From Myxococcales bacterium (GTDB taxonomy: Bacteria > Myxococcota_A > UBA796 > GCA-2862545): 64,000 nt of DNA. Positions 42,427-51,569 of the stretch are shown one piece after another (within the stretch, counting starts at the first letter, position 1; the number at the start of each line of letters is the position of its first letter). The stretch is taken from positions 1 to 64,000 of the forward strand of contig JAHQVJ010000207.1 of the NCBI GenBank assembly GCA_019634415.1, in the 5' to 3' direction. A model generated the notes under the pieces. The model searched no databases. It was given only the letters and a program-made list of their open reading frames with translations, and was not told the origin of the DNA. The translations under genes were made by a program, and so were the position numbers.

Positions 42427-43629
42427 ATGGTCGCATCGAACGAACATTCACGACCGGTTCGTATCGGTCCCGAAGAGTTCACCACGCTGGCGGTGGGCCT
42501 GCTGGAGTGCGGCGCCCCCAGCCACGAGGTGGAGGCCTCCATCGACCGGCTGTTGGCGGCATCGGGCGTGACGGGAACCGCCGTGGCCACGCCCACGGCC
42601 GTGTGGCTGCAGGTGGGGGACGACACGCGCATCGCGCGGGCCCGACCGGGCGGCGTGGATCTGGGCAAGCTCAGCCTGCTGAAGCGCTGGCTCGACGACG
42701 GCGCCACGCCGCGCCACGCCCTGCACGACATCCTGAAGGCCCCCACGCGGTGGTCGCCTGGCCTGCAGCGCCTCGCGTTCGTGGTGGGCTCCGCCAGCGC
42801 CGGGCTGTTGATGGGCAGCAGCTCCGTGGACATGGTGGCCGGCGCCTTGGCGGGATGGGTCGTGCACCTCGCGCTCACGGGCGTCACCACGGAGGCCTGG
42901 CGACCGCTGGTGAACCTGGTGGTGGGCGGGCTGTCGGGCCTGGTGGGCGGAGCGGCCGCGCTGTTGGGGGCCGAGTCCTTCGCCGTGGCGATGGCGGGTG
43001 TGATCGTCGTCGTGCCCGGGCTGTCGCTGACGGTGGCCGTGGCGGAGCTGGCCGCCGGTATGTGGACGGCCGGCTCCTCGCGCCTCACCGCGGCCGCCCT
43101 CGCGTGCGCCCAGCTGGCCGTGGGGCTCGGGCTCGGGCTGTCGGTGGGTGCGGACCTGCCAGCGCTGGTCTCGTTCGGGCCGGTGCACCCTGCCCTGGCC
43201 ACCCCCATGGTGTTGTTGGCCGCCCCGGTGGCGTTCGGTGTACTGCTCGGCTGCCATGGCCGCGACCTACCTGCGGTGGTGGTCGTCACCTCCGTGGGCT
43301 TCCTGGTGCAGAGCCACCTCCCCGGTGTGGCGGGGGCAGCCGCGGCCGCGCTGGTGGTGGGACTGTCGGCCAACGCCGTGGCCCGCACGCGCCGTATCTC
43401 GGCGCTGGTGGTCTCCGTACCGGGGGTGCTGCTGCTCGTCCCGGGTAGCCTCGGGGTGCGGAGCGCCAACCTGGTGATCCATCAGGACCTGCTGGGTGCG
43501 CTACAGCTCGCCGCGCAGTCCCTGGGCCTGGCCGGGGCCATCGCCCTGGGGCTGCTCACCGCCCATGCCTTGCTGCCTACGTGGGCTGTGGCGGCTCGTA
43601 GCAGTCGAAGTTTTCCTGCCGAACGATGA
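42427..43629 (+). CDS. ThrE-type threonine/serine exporter
   Basis: A 400-residue protein with the two-part ThrE plan: an N-terminal soluble part ('LLECGAPSHEVEASIDRLLAAS', 'TPTAVWLQVGDDTRIAR') and about ten membrane helices in two halves, the second matching ThrE_2. It exports threonine and serine, probably with the proton gradient. The divergent Lrp gene is its probable regulator. The last 53 bp overlap the convergent SnoaL gene, which may limit co-expression. Confidence 0.82.
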   Translation: MVASNEHSRPVRIGPEEFTTLAVGLLECGAPSHEVEASIDRLLAASGVTGTAVATPTAVWLQVGDDTRIARARPGGVDLGKLSLLKRWLDDGATPRHALHDILKAPTRWSPGLQRLAFVVGSASAGLLMGSSSVDMVAGALAGWVVHLALTGVTTEAWRPLVNLVVGGLSGLVGGAAALLGAESFAVAMAGVIVVVPGLSLTVAVAELAAGMWTAGSSRLTAAALACAQLAVGLGLGLSVGADLPALVSFGPVHPALATPMVLLAAPVAFGVLLGCHGRDLPAVVVVTSVGFLVQSHLPGVAGAAAAALVVGLSANAVARTRRISALVVSVPGVLLLVPGSLGVRSANLVIHQDLLGALQLAAQSLGLAGAIALGLLTAHALLPTWAVAARSSRSFPAER

Positions 43630-43975
43630 GGTCGTCGCGCAGCTCGAAGAACATCGCGAGCTTCGCGCGCAGCACCGTGCCCATGCGCCAGGCCCCGATC
43701 CGCACCGCCAGCTCCCCCTCCCAGGCCGCACGGAGCACGTGACTGTCGGCGTCCACGCGGATGCGATCCCACACGTCGAAGTGCTGACGAGCGATGATCT
43801 CGGCCCCTGCCTGCACGCCGTCCAGCATGCCCTGACGGTCCCGCACGCGGCCCTTGGGGCTGATGAGGTTGGGGTGCTCGATGAACTCCACGTCTTCGTG
43901 CAGCAGCTTGGCGACGGCATCCACGTCTGGAGCCAGGGCCGACACCTCCGCCAGGTAGCGCTCGATGACGTCCAT
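43577..43975 (-). CDS. SnoaL/NTF2-like protein
   Basis: A 132-residue protein of the SnoaL-like/NTF2 fold: 'YLAEVSALAPDVDAVAKLLHEDVEFIEHP' helix-strand start and a cone of strands to the end ('LAMFFELRDDLIVRQENFDCYEPP'). Members act as isomerases, hydroxylating enzymes or ligand binders. ATG at 43975 is preferred over the longer frame from 44116, whose extra N-terminus looks random. It converges with ThrE. Confidence 0.75.
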   Translation of the reverse strand: MDVIERYLAEVSALAPDVDAVAKLLHEDVEFIEHPNLISPKGRVRDRQGMLDGVQAGAEIIARQHFDVWDRIRVDADSHVLRAAWEGELAVRIGAWRMGTVLRAKLAMFFELRDDLIVRQENFDCYEPPQPT

Positions 43976-44021
43976 GCCGACCGTCCAGGGGGTGGGTGGA
44001 GGATCGGAATACCACGCGCTG

Positions 44022-44975
44022 TCAGGCAGCGGTGAGGAACCTCGCGACGGGCTCGAACACCTCGCTCGGGGCGATGTCCGACACGAACAGGTCCGCATGG
44101 CCCACGGGATGACCATCGGGGTGCGCCACCAGCCGCACCGACACCGGGCCTGCCGTGGCGCGGATGACCGACAGGGCCGCAGGGCGAGGCACCACGCCGT
44201 CTCCCGAGCCGACGATCAACAACGTGGGACGGTCGAAGCGCGACAGCTCGTCGAGCACCGACCGACCCGACATCCGCAGGTCGCGACGCATCCAGGCGCC
44301 GATGTCCCGGTTGATGGCGGGATGAGGGTCCTCGACGGTGCGCGTGAGCGCGACCGCATGCCCGACGTCGGTGATGCTCGGGTTCAGGTAGAAGCGCAGG
44401 GCCGCAGGAGCGAGTCGCGCCACCACGGGCAAGGCCACGCGAGCCACGGACCGCGTGCCCTTCACCGGGATGGCGCCCACCGTCTGCATGAGTCGTCCCA
44501 GGATGCGCCGCCTGCGCGACCGCCCCCAGTCCAGCGGGGTCCCGATGGCCACGAGGCGGTCCACGCCCGAATCGGCGCTAAGGGCCACGTGCGCCAGCAG
44601 CATGGATCCCCCCAGGCTGCAGCCGATGGCGTGCACCTGCTGCACACCCGCGGTCTGGCGGACGTACTGCACGGCGGCGGGCAGGTCGCGCAGGGCGAAG
44701 GCCTCGAGGGAGACCGCGCCCGCGTCTGGACCGGGCCCCGACGTGGACGTGCCCCGCAGGTCCACGCCCCACGGATCGAGGCCCGCGTCGAGCAGCACGT
44801 CGAGGAAGCTGCGGCCCGAGGGGTGGAACTGCGCGATGTAGGAGTTCATGCCGTAGCCGGGCACGAACAACACCGGGGTGCCGCGTGGCGGAGCGTCGGT
44901 GCGCAGGCGCCACAGCGACAGCGACCATCCGTCGGAGGTGGGCACGTGGTGTTGCTCGATGCGCGCTTGGGCCAT
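44022..44975 (-). CDS. Alpha/beta hydrolase
   Basis: A 317-residue soluble alpha/beta hydrolase: oxyanion block 'VLFVPGYGMNSYI', nucleophile motif GCSLGG near 128, Asp in 'VGSGDGVVP' and the final His in 'PVGHADLFVS'. The long lid region between 150 and 230 resembles PHA-synthase-like or monoacylglycerol-lipase-like enzymes. Substrate unknown. It follows the lipoprotein gene by 13 bp on the same strand. Confidence 0.82.
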   Translation of the reverse strand: MAQARIEQHHVPTSDGWSLSLWRLRTDAPPRGTPVLFVPGYGMNSYIAQFHPSGRSFLDVLLDAGLDPWGVDLRGTSTSGPGPDAGAVSLEAFALRDLPAAVQYVRQTAGVQQVHAIGCSLGGSMLLAHVALSADSGVDRLVAIGTPLDWGRSRRRRILGRLMQTVGAIPVKGTRSVARVALPVVARLAPAALRFYLNPSITDVGHAVALTRTVEDPHPAINRDIGAWMRRDLRMSGRSVLDELSRFDRPTLLIVGSGDGVVPRPAALSVIRATAGPVSVRLVAHPDGHPVGHADLFVSDIAPSEVFEPVARFLTAA

Positions 44976-44988
44976 GCCCCTTCGTACC

Positions 44989-45564
44989 CTACTGGGGCAC
45001 CCCATCGAAGTCGCTGGCCAGGTCGATGTGCGTGGTTCCGCTGAAGCTCCAGGTGTGATCGAAGGAGGCGGACAGCGAGGTGGCGTCGAGGTTGCCGGAG
45101 AACGGCACGTCCTCGGTGGCACCGGAGAAGTGGGTCACGACCGCGATGCCCTCCAACTCGTTCTTCGTGACGGAGCCCGTGAAGTCGAACGTCCAGGTCG
45201 CCTTGAACTGCTGCGACGTGCAGAGCCCCGTGCCCGTCAGATCCGTCCCGGCCAGCGTGAGCTCCACGGAGCCCGAGCAGGTGTCGGGCGTGCCCGTGCC
45301 CGGCCCCTTCTCGATGGTGTAGGCCTCGATGTCCACCACGAAGTCGCCCACGTCGTAGATCGTCTTGCCGTCGGTGGTCGGCGCGGCGGTGTCGCCCTTG
45401 GCCACGTCGGTGTCCGCGTCGGTATCGGTGTCGGCGTCCGCATCGGCGTCGGTGTCGGCGTCCGCATCGAGGACCAGATCGACGACGGCATCGGTCTGTT
45501 CGTCGGGCGCGCCAGAGCAAGCGCAGAGCAGTAGACAGGTGGCGAGGGTGGAGCGAGCGTGCAT
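44989..45564 (-). CDS. Lipoprotein with Asp-rich repeats
   Basis: A 191-residue lipoprotein (lipobox LCAC near residue 15) with a long Asp/Ala/Thr linker (residues about 33-53, repeats of DAD and DTD) and a beta-rich C-terminal domain containing one Cys pair. The linker may bind divalent cations or act as a spacer to the outer-membrane surface. Family unknown. Divergent from the winged-helix/STAND regulator. Confidence 0.6.
   Translation of the reverse strand: MHARSTLATCLLLCACSGAPDEQTDAVVDLVLDADADTDADADADTDTDADTDVAKGDTAAPTTDGKTIYDVGDFVVDIEAYTIEKGPGTGTPDTCSGSVELTLAGTDLTGTGLCTSQQFKATWTFDFTGSVTKNELEGIAVVTHFSGATEDVPFSGNLDATSLSASFDHTWSFSGTTHIDLASDFDGVPQ
45406..45468 (-). repeat. Low-complexity Asp codon repeats
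   Basis: A run of near-identical GAC/GCC/ACC triplets encodes the DAD/DTD linker of the lipoprotein, likely to vary in length between strains. Confidence 0.6.
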
Positions 45565-45652
45565 GAGGCCTCCATCAGCGGCGAGATCCGCTACTCATGG
45601 GGTGGCTCGAGGCCATGACACAGACCAGCTACAGCCGGATACGAAATGCTAC

Positions 45653-48370
45653 ATGGCTGACCCCTTGAAGCTCCGCAGCTGCGTGGTGCACCTGGACCGT
45701 CGGCGCGTCGAGCGGCAGAACACGTCGACGCCGCTGACCACCCAGGAGGCTGGCCTGCTGGCGTTCCTGTCGGAGCGTCCCGGACAGACCGTGGCCCGCG
45801 ACACGCTGTTCACCGACGTCCTCGGCTATGCCGCGAACACTCGGTCGCGCGCGCTCGACGCTGCGGTCCGACGACTCCGGCACAAGATCGAGGTAGATCC
45901 TGCCCACCCCGACCACCTGCTCACGGTGCACGGCGAGGGCTACTGCTGGGTGCCCATGGAGGTGGAGCGCACCGGCGCCGGCCAGGCTCCTCGCTATCGC
46001 ACGGACTTCGTCGGTCGGGCCGACTTGGTCGCGCGCCTGGGGGAGCTGCTGGATCACGAGGCGCTGATCACGGTCCACGGACCGGGCGGGGTGGGCAAGA
46101 CACGACTGGTGGCCGAGGCACTCGCCGCACACGACCTCGATGCCGCCTGGGTGACCGTGCCTCCGGGCGCAGACGTCCCCACGCTTGCGAGCTGCGTGGC
46201 CCGAGCCCTGGAGATCGACGATGGAGCCGACACCGTGGCGGCGGTGGGAACGGCACTGGAGGCGCGACGGGGGCTGCACCTGGTGCTGGACGCAGCGGAG
46301 GCCGCCGTGGAGGCGACAGCCGAGCTCGCGCACACCTGGGTCGATGGCTGGTCCGATCTCCGAGTGGTGATCACGAGCCGAGAGCTCCTTCGGATCACAG
46401 CGGAACGCCCCATCGCGGTGGAGCCACTGCCAGCGGCGCAGGCCATCGAGCTGCTCCTCGGGCGGGCTGCTCGGGCGCGGGGCGGCCGTCCCTGGTCCGG
46501 TGCGAGCCGTCAGGCCCTCGAGCCCTTGGTGGACCGCCTGGACCGCCTGCCCTTGGCGGTGGAGCTGGCCGCGAGCCGCGCGGTGATGCTGTCGGCGACA
46601 GCCCTCCTCGAGCGGCTCGACGATCGGTTCACCCTCCTGCGCCGCCCCCAGCGCGACGGCACTCCGCGTCATGCCACCCTGCACGCGATGCTCGATTGGT
46701 CGTGGCAGCTGCTGACGGAGGACGAACGCCGGGTGCTGCTGTGCGTGGCGATCCTGCAGGGCCCGTTCACGATGGACGTGGTGGAGGTCCTGACGGACGT
46801 GGCCGACCCCCTCGACACCGTGAGCTCCCTGTGCGCCAAGAGCCTGATTCACTCTCGGGAAGACGGAACCCTGATCCTGCTCGACAGCGTGCGGGACTTC
46901 GCCCGCACCCAAGCCGCCACACCACCGTGGCAGGGCGTGATGCCGCGCGCCCGACGGCAGCTGGCCACAAACGCCCCGCGGCTCGTGCTGGCCCCCATCG
47001 ACCAGCTGGCGGCGGCCCACCTCGCCCTCGAGGAAGCGCTCCCTCAGGCCGCGGACGCCGTGCTCGCCGCCTGTGACGCCTCCAGAGACCAGGCCGCCAT
47101 CCTCACCCTGGCCGAGGCCGCGCGACGGCACCTGCACGGTCGGGATCTGCAACGGGTGGCCATCACAGCCACGTCCCTCCTGGTCCGTGGAGCCGATCCC
47201 GAGGTGCTGCGCGCCTGGCTGGACGTGCTGACCGCTGAGGAGGATGCCGGGCCCGACCATCACCGCGCAGTGGGCCAGCTCCTGCTCGCCCAAGGGCACG
47301 TGGCCGACGCCGAGGCCCGTCTGAGACACGCCGCCGAGGCAGACGATGGCTCGGCCGCCGAGGCCCTGGTGCTCTGTGGCGAGTGCCGCCTGCGCTCGGC
47401 CGATCCCCTCGGGGCAGAGACGGTCCTTCAGCATGCCCGAGAGCGGGCTCCACAGGGCAGCCTCGTGTGGTCTCGCGCCACCGCGCTGCTGGCCATCGCC
47501 GTGCGGGACGGACGAGGCAAGCAGCAGCGCGCCCTCGAGCTCTTCACCGCAGCGTCCGAGGCCCAGCACACGCTCGGACGCCCGCGCGACGCCGCGGTGA
47601 CCCAGGCGAACATGGCCAACCTGCACTACCTGCAAGGGCGAATCCGCGACGCGCTGACCGCCTACGCCGAGGCCGCCGAGATCCTGAGCGCCGCGGGCGA
47701 TCTCCGAGCGTTGCTGATGTGCCGCTCCAACCTGGCCGTGGTGCACGACTGCCTGGGCGATGCCGACGCCTCGGCGCAAGCCCACCACCAGGTGGTCACC
47801 CTCGCAGAGCGCCTCGGAGACCACGCATCGGCGGCGCTGGCGAAGGTCAACCTGGCGCAGCATCTGTCCCACTCGGGCCAGCATCCGCGCGCACTGCAGC
47901 TGGTGGCCGAGGCGTGTGCACAGGCAGACACCGAGGGCGCTGCCGGCGTCGCTGTCTATGCCTGGATGGTGCGGGCTCGCCTGACGGGCCCCGTCGACCT
48001 GCAAGCCGCCACCCACGCCGCGGAGCAGGCGTGGCAGATCTTGGGAACCCCCGACCCCGACACCCCCTTGAGCACGGAGCTGCGGGTGGTACACGCCGAG
48101 CTGCTCGCCACCACCGATGCCGAGCGAGCCGCCGAGCAGCTGCGCCTCGCCGAGCAACACATCGGCAGCCTCGGCGGACGACAGCCCCTCGACATCGGAC
48201 TGCAGGTGGCCTTCGCGAGGCTGGCCCTGGCCCAGGACGACCCCGACGAGGCCGCTCGGAGGCTCGAGCAAGCTCGGGCCACCGTCAGCGCCCTGCAGCT
48301 GAGCCCCCGGTCGAGGCTATCGGTGGGGCTCCATCAGGTGCAGGCCCTGCTGGATCAGCGCAGGCCGTAG
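45653..48370 (+). CDS. Winged-helix / STAND ATPase / TPR regulator
   Basis: A 905-residue multidomain protein. Residues 1-100 are an OmpR/SARP-type winged helix ('LTTQEAGLLAFLSERPGQTVAR', 'RRLRHKIEVDPAHPDHLLTVHGEGYCWVP' in short parts). An ATPase follows: 'DFVGRADLVARL', P-loop GPGGVGKT (143-150), 'LVLDAAEAAVE' (Walker B) and 'VVITSRELL' (sensor). From about 500 to the end come TPR helices. This is an AfsR/MalT-style one-component regulator: the ATPase and TPR sense a signal or protein partner and the winged helix binds DNA. It has no response-regulator receiver. It overlaps the convergent dapA. Confidence 0.82.
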   Translation: MADPLKLRSCVVHLDRRRVERQNTSTPLTTQEAGLLAFLSERPGQTVARDTLFTDVLGYAANTRSRALDAAVRRLRHKIEVDPAHPDHLLTVHGEGYCWVPMEVERTGAGQAPRYRTDFVGRADLVARLGELLDHEALITVHGPGGVGKTRLVAEALAAHDLDAAWVTVPPGADVPTLASCVARALEIDDGADTVAAVGTALEARRGLHLVLDAAEAAVEATAELAHTWVDGWSDLRVVITSRELLRITAERPIAVEPLPAAQAIELLLGRAARARGGRPWSGASRQALEPLVDRLDRLPLAVELAASRAVMLSATALLERLDDRFTLLRRPQRDGTPRHATLHAMLDWSWQLLTEDERRVLLCVAILQGPFTMDVVEVLTDVADPLDTVSSLCAKSLIHSREDGTLILLDSVRDFARTQAATPPWQGVMPRARRQLATNAPRLVLAPIDQLAAAHLALEEALPQAADAVLAACDASRDQAAILTLAEAARRHLHGRDLQRVAITATSLLVRGADPEVLRAWLDVLTAEEDAGPDHHRAVGQLLLAQGHVADAEARLRHAAEADDGSAAEALVLCGECRLRSADPLGAETVLQHARERAPQGSLVWSRATALLAIAVRDGRGKQQRALELFTAASEAQHTLGRPRDAAVTQANMANLHYLQGRIRDALTAYAEAAEILSAAGDLRALLMCRSNLAVVHDCLGDADASAQAHHQVVTLAERLGDHASAALAKVNLAQHLSHSGQHPRALQLVAEACAQADTEGAAGVAVYAWMVRARLTGPVDLQAATHAAEQAWQILGTPDPDTPLSTELRVVHAELLATTDAERAAEQLRLAEQHIGSLGGRQPLDIGLQVAFARLALAQDDPDEAARRLEQARATVSALQLSPRSRLSVGLHQVQALLDQRRP

Positions 48371-49239
48371 GCCGCCAGACAGGCCATCAGCTCGGCCTGC
48401 GGCCCCTCGTCCATCGGGCACAGCGGCAGCCGGAAGTGCGCCTCGCACAGCCCCAGGCTGGCCATCGCCGTCTTGACCGGGAGCGGATTGGTCTGCACGA
48501 ACAGGGCGCGGAACAGGGGCTGCAGCTCGGCGTTGAGGGCCGCCGCCTCGGCCAGCTCTCCGCGCCTGCTGTGCCCCATCAGCGCCACCACGCGCTCCGG
48601 AATCAGGTTCGACGCCACCGACACACAGCCCTTCCCCCCCACCGCCACCGTGGGCAGTGCAGTGAAGTCGTCGCCCGAGAGCACCGCGAAGTCGTCGTCC
48701 GTGACCCGCACCAGCTCTGCCGCGTTGGCCAGATCCGCAGTGGCGTCCTTGGCGCAGGTCACGTTGGGGATCTGGGCGAGCCGCCCGATGGTGTCGGTGT
48801 GCACCTTCACCGACGTGCGGCCGGGCACGTCGTAGACACAGACCCCCAGCTCCGGCACCGCCTCCGCGATGGCGGCGAAGTGTCGGTACAGCCCCTCCTG
48901 GGTGGGCTTGTTGTAGTAGGGCGCGGTGGCCAGCACGCCCGTGGCTCCCACCCCGCGGGCCGCCTTCGCCGTGCGGATGGCGGTCGCCGTGTTGTTGCTG
49001 CCGATCCCCGCCATCACCGGCCGGCCCTGCGAGGCCTCCACCGTGATCCGGATCACGTCCACGTGCTCGTCGTAGTCGAGAGTGGGCGCTTCCCCGGTGG
49101 TGCCGCAGGGCACCAGCCCGTCCACCCCCGCCTCCACCTGCCGCGTCACCAACGCGCGCAGGGTGTCGTGGTCCACGGATCCATCGGACCGGAAGGGCGT
49201 CACCAGCGCCGTGAGCAGGCCTTCGAACCGCACGGTCAC
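48355..49239 (-). CDS. dapA: 4-hydroxy-tetrahydrodipicolinate synthase
   Basis: A 294-residue DapA of normal length. 'TALVTPF' opens the barrel; 'PCGTTGEAPTLDYDE' contains the pyruvate-binding Thr pair; 'VYDVPGRT' has the catalytic Tyr; 'VTCAKDAT' has the Schiff-base Lys. It condenses pyruvate and aspartate semialdehyde in lysine and diaminopimelate synthesis. No other lysine gene is nearby. It overlaps the STAND regulator by 16 bp in the convergent direction. Confidence 0.9.
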   Translation of the reverse strand: MTVRFEGLLTALVTPFRSDGSVDHDTLRALVTRQVEAGVDGLVPCGTTGEAPTLDYDEHVDVIRITVEASQGRPVMAGIGSNNTATAIRTAKAARGVGATGVLATAPYYNKPTQEGLYRHFAAIAEAVPELGVCVYDVPGRTSVKVHTDTIGRLAQIPNVTCAKDATADLANAAELVRVTDDDFAVLSGDDFTALPTVAVGGKGCVSVASNLIPERVVALMGHSRRGELAEAAALNAELQPLFRALFVQTNPLPVKTAMASLGLCEAHFRLPLCPMDEGPQAELMACLAAYGLR

Positions 49240-49313
49240 CTCCTCGGCGGCATCTACCGCCCCGGCCGCTCCGCAGCCAGTCGATCTGATACGGTCGTCC
49301 TCGGGGGTTGCTG

Positions 49314-50189
49314 ATGTCTCGTTTGTCCGATTCTCGCTCGATTCCGCTCCGTGCCTTGGTCTTCTTGGGTCTCGCCGTCGTCACGGGAGCGGCCTCCGTG
49401 GTGGGCCTGTTCGCCCTCGTGGGCTCCTACGAGGAGGCGCTGCAGGCTGCGAACCGCAGCGACGACGAGGTGATGGTGATCGTGGCCGCCCGCGATCTGT
49501 ACCAGGGCGTGCCCGTCACGGAGGCCGACCTGTACGCCGTGCAGATGCCCACCCGCTACCTGCCGACGGGCGTGTTCCTGTCGCCCGAGCACGTGGTGGG
49601 CCGCATCCCACGCGAGCGCATCCTGGCCAACGAGCTGGTGCGAGGGGCGCGGCTGTCGAACCCCGAAGAGGGCAGCGGGCTCAACGGTGTGATCCCACGG
49701 GGACTGCGCGCGGTCTCGGTGGACATCGGCGATGGTGCGGCGCTGTCTGGCTTCCTACAGCCTGGAAGCTACGTCGACGTGCTGGTCACGCTGCAGAGCG
49801 ACTCGGGACAGGCCCATGGCTCGCCCCAGACGCGCACGGCCCTACAGGCGGTGTTCGTGCTGGGTGTGAACGGCCGGTTGGCCAAGGGCGAGGCGACACA
49901 GCGCTCCGCGCGATCCTCGGTCACGCTGCTGCTGAGCCCCGCTCGCGCCGAGCAGCTGACCCATGCCCAGATCCTGGGGGAGCTGGTGCTGTCGCTGCGG
50001 CCCAACGACGACGTCGAGCCCATCGAGCTGCGCGGCGTGGACGCCTGTGACCTCGTGGAGTGTCCGGAGGCGACGGTGGCACCGGTGCGTCAGCGCGCCG
50101 ATCCCTGCCGCTCGGGTGTGCTGCGCATGGTGCACGGCGACCAGATCGCCGATCGCCCCGTGCGCGCCGACGGCACGCCCTGCGATTAG
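49314..50189 (+). CDS. cpaB: CpaB-like Flp-pilus assembly protein, solitary
   Basis: A 291-residue protein: one N-terminal membrane helix ('VFLGLAVVTGAASVVGLFALVG'), a SAF domain ('VMVIVAARDLYQGVPVTEADLY') and an RcpC-like domain ('RGLRAVSVDIGDGAALSGFLQPGSYVDVLVTLQ' in pieces). CpaB is an inner-membrane subunit of tad/Flp pili. None of the usual tad genes is nearby, so its role here is uncertain. ATG at 49314 is chosen; a TTG six bases earlier is possible. Confidence 0.75.
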   Translation: MSRLSDSRSIPLRALVFLGLAVVTGAASVVGLFALVGSYEEALQAANRSDDEVMVIVAARDLYQGVPVTEADLYAVQMPTRYLPTGVFLSPEHVVGRIPRERILANELVRGARLSNPEEGSGLNGVIPRGLRAVSVDIGDGAALSGFLQPGSYVDVLVTLQSDSGQAHGSPQTRTALQAVFVLGVNGRLAKGEATQRSARSSVTLLLSPARAEQLTHAQILGELVLSLRPNDDVEPIELRGVDACDLVECPEATVAPVRQRADPCRSGVLRMVHGDQIADRPVRADGTPCD

Positions 50190-50225
50190 CTCGCGGGTGG
50201 GTCGACGGATCCGCGGCCCGGACGG

Positions 50226-50621
50226 TCAGCGCTCCCGAGCGTAGACGACGGGCTGGTCGGAGTCGGGAGCACACACGAGCTCCGCCTGGTCCGCCGACAG
50301 CACACACGTCCACTCGATCACCGGCGTGTCCTCGTCGCACTGCGACACGGGGTCCCCGTCGAGGATGGTCAGCACGAAGAACACGCAGCGGAAGTCGATG
50401 TCGTACTCCGACCCTCCGACGTGGTTCCACTCCACCTCGAACTCGGCATCGGTACCGAACCCCTTGGAGCCATCCGCCTTCAGCAGGTTGATCCCCGTGC
50501 CGTCGGCGAACACCTCGAGCGTCTCGAAGCCACCCTCGAAGTCGCTCCGCCAGAACCCCACCACCGGATCAGCGGCCCCACAACCCGCCAACAGACCCAA
50601 TCCCACCAACCGAACCCACAT
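50226..50621 (-). CDS. Small lipoprotein
   Basis: A 131-residue lipoprotein (MWVRLVGLGLLAGCGAADP) with three further Cys and an acidic, strand-rich mature part. Its structure ('VGFWRSDFEGGFETLEVFADGTG') resembles lipocalin-like or META-like small barrels, but the match is not firm. Function unknown. Confidence 0.55.
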   Translation of the reverse strand: MWVRLVGLGLLAGCGAADPVVGFWRSDFEGGFETLEVFADGTGINLLKADGSKGFGTDAEFEVEWNHVGGSEYDIDFRCVFFVLTILDGDPVSQCDEDTPVIEWTCVLSADQAELVCAPDSDQPVVYARER

Positions 50622-50729
50622 GCAACACCCTCGACGAGTCTTGGGAAGCGTACTCGACAATCCAGCGTGTTGTCCGCACACTCACGCGTGGGCGGCGTAG
50701 CGATTCGGACGACCACGGGACCGACGATC

Positions 50730-51305
50730 ATGCCCACCCTCGACGAGACCCTGACCGCCGCGCGCGCCTGCACCCTGTGCGCCGACCGCCTCGAGCCGCG
50801 TCCGGTGCTGAGGCTGGCAGCGGGCAGCCGCGTGCTGGTCGTGGGCCAGGCCCCCGGCTCCAAGGTCCACGCCTCGGGCATGCCCTGGGACGACCGCTCG
50901 GGGGCCCGCCTCGTCGAGTGGCTCGGCATCGACCGCTCCACCTTCGACGACCCCACGGCCTTCGGCATCCTGCCCATGGGCTTCTGCTACCCGGGGAAGG
51001 GCCCGAGCGGCGATCTGCCGCCCCCACCCCTCTGTGCGCAGACCTGGCACGGGCCCCTCACCGCGGCCCTCGACGACGTACGGCTCACGCTGCTCGTGGG
51101 CCTGTACGCGCAGCAGCGCTACCTGGGGAGTCGCGGCAAGCGCACGCTGACCGAAACCGTGCGCGCCTTCGCCGACTACGGGCCGGATCTGTTCCCGCTG
51201 CCGCATCCGTCCTGGCGCAGCACCGGCTGGATGAAACGAAATCCCTGGTTCGAAGAGGCGGTGCTCCCGCAGCTGCGCGAGCGGGTTCGCAGCGCCCTGT
51301 CCTGA
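50730..51305 (+). CDS. Uracil-DNA-glycosylase-like protein
   Basis: A 191-residue UDG-superfamily protein. It opens with a Cys pair (CTLC), 'VLVVGQAPGSKVHASGMPW' (water-activating loop) and ends with the leucine-loop type 'LPHPSWRSTGWMKRNPWF'. The two N-terminal Cys suggest a relative of the family-4/5 FeS type or of the UDG-like proteins of uncertain activity. It could excise uracil from DNA; the ligands for a full iron-sulfur cluster are not all visible, so catalysis is not certain. Confidence 0.78.
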   Translation: MPTLDETLTAARACTLCADRLEPRPVLRLAAGSRVLVVGQAPGSKVHASGMPWDDRSGARLVEWLGIDRSTFDDPTAFGILPMGFCYPGKGPSGDLPPPPLCAQTWHGPLTAALDDVRLTLLVGLYAQQRYLGSRGKRTLTETVRAFADYGPDLFPLPHPSWRSTGWMKRNPWFEEAVLPQLRERVRSALS

Positions 51306-51569
51306 TCGACCGCCAGCTCCTTCACCTCGCTCGTCTCGACGTCTCCAGAGCGCACGTCCACTGGCGCGCGCCGTGTCGGTATGCAGCACTCCATACAGAA
51401 GGTGTCTCCCGCGCGACGCGCGCGGATCGAATACGAACGGCACGAGGAACGTGATGGACGTCGAGCAGGAGCTGGCTCAGGCCTACGACAGCGGTCTGCA
51501 GCGAATGAAGGACACCGGGCTCGACCCAGGCTGACTCATCGCGACAATCAAGGGGGTCGATTGTCGTGA
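51306..51569. other. Intergenic region with 26-codon open frame
   Basis: Between the UDG gene and the metallopeptidase stop. An open frame at 51454-51534 reads MDVEQELAQAYDSGLQ... with 'cgaggaac' in front. It is coding-like but only 26 codons, perhaps a gene remnant or a small peptide. Otherwise nothing clear. Confidence 0.25.

Noticed and set aside
45629..48271. 880-codon open frame antisense to the STAND regulator
   Set aside because: Shadow frame without motif; the sense frame has a clear P-loop and winged helix.
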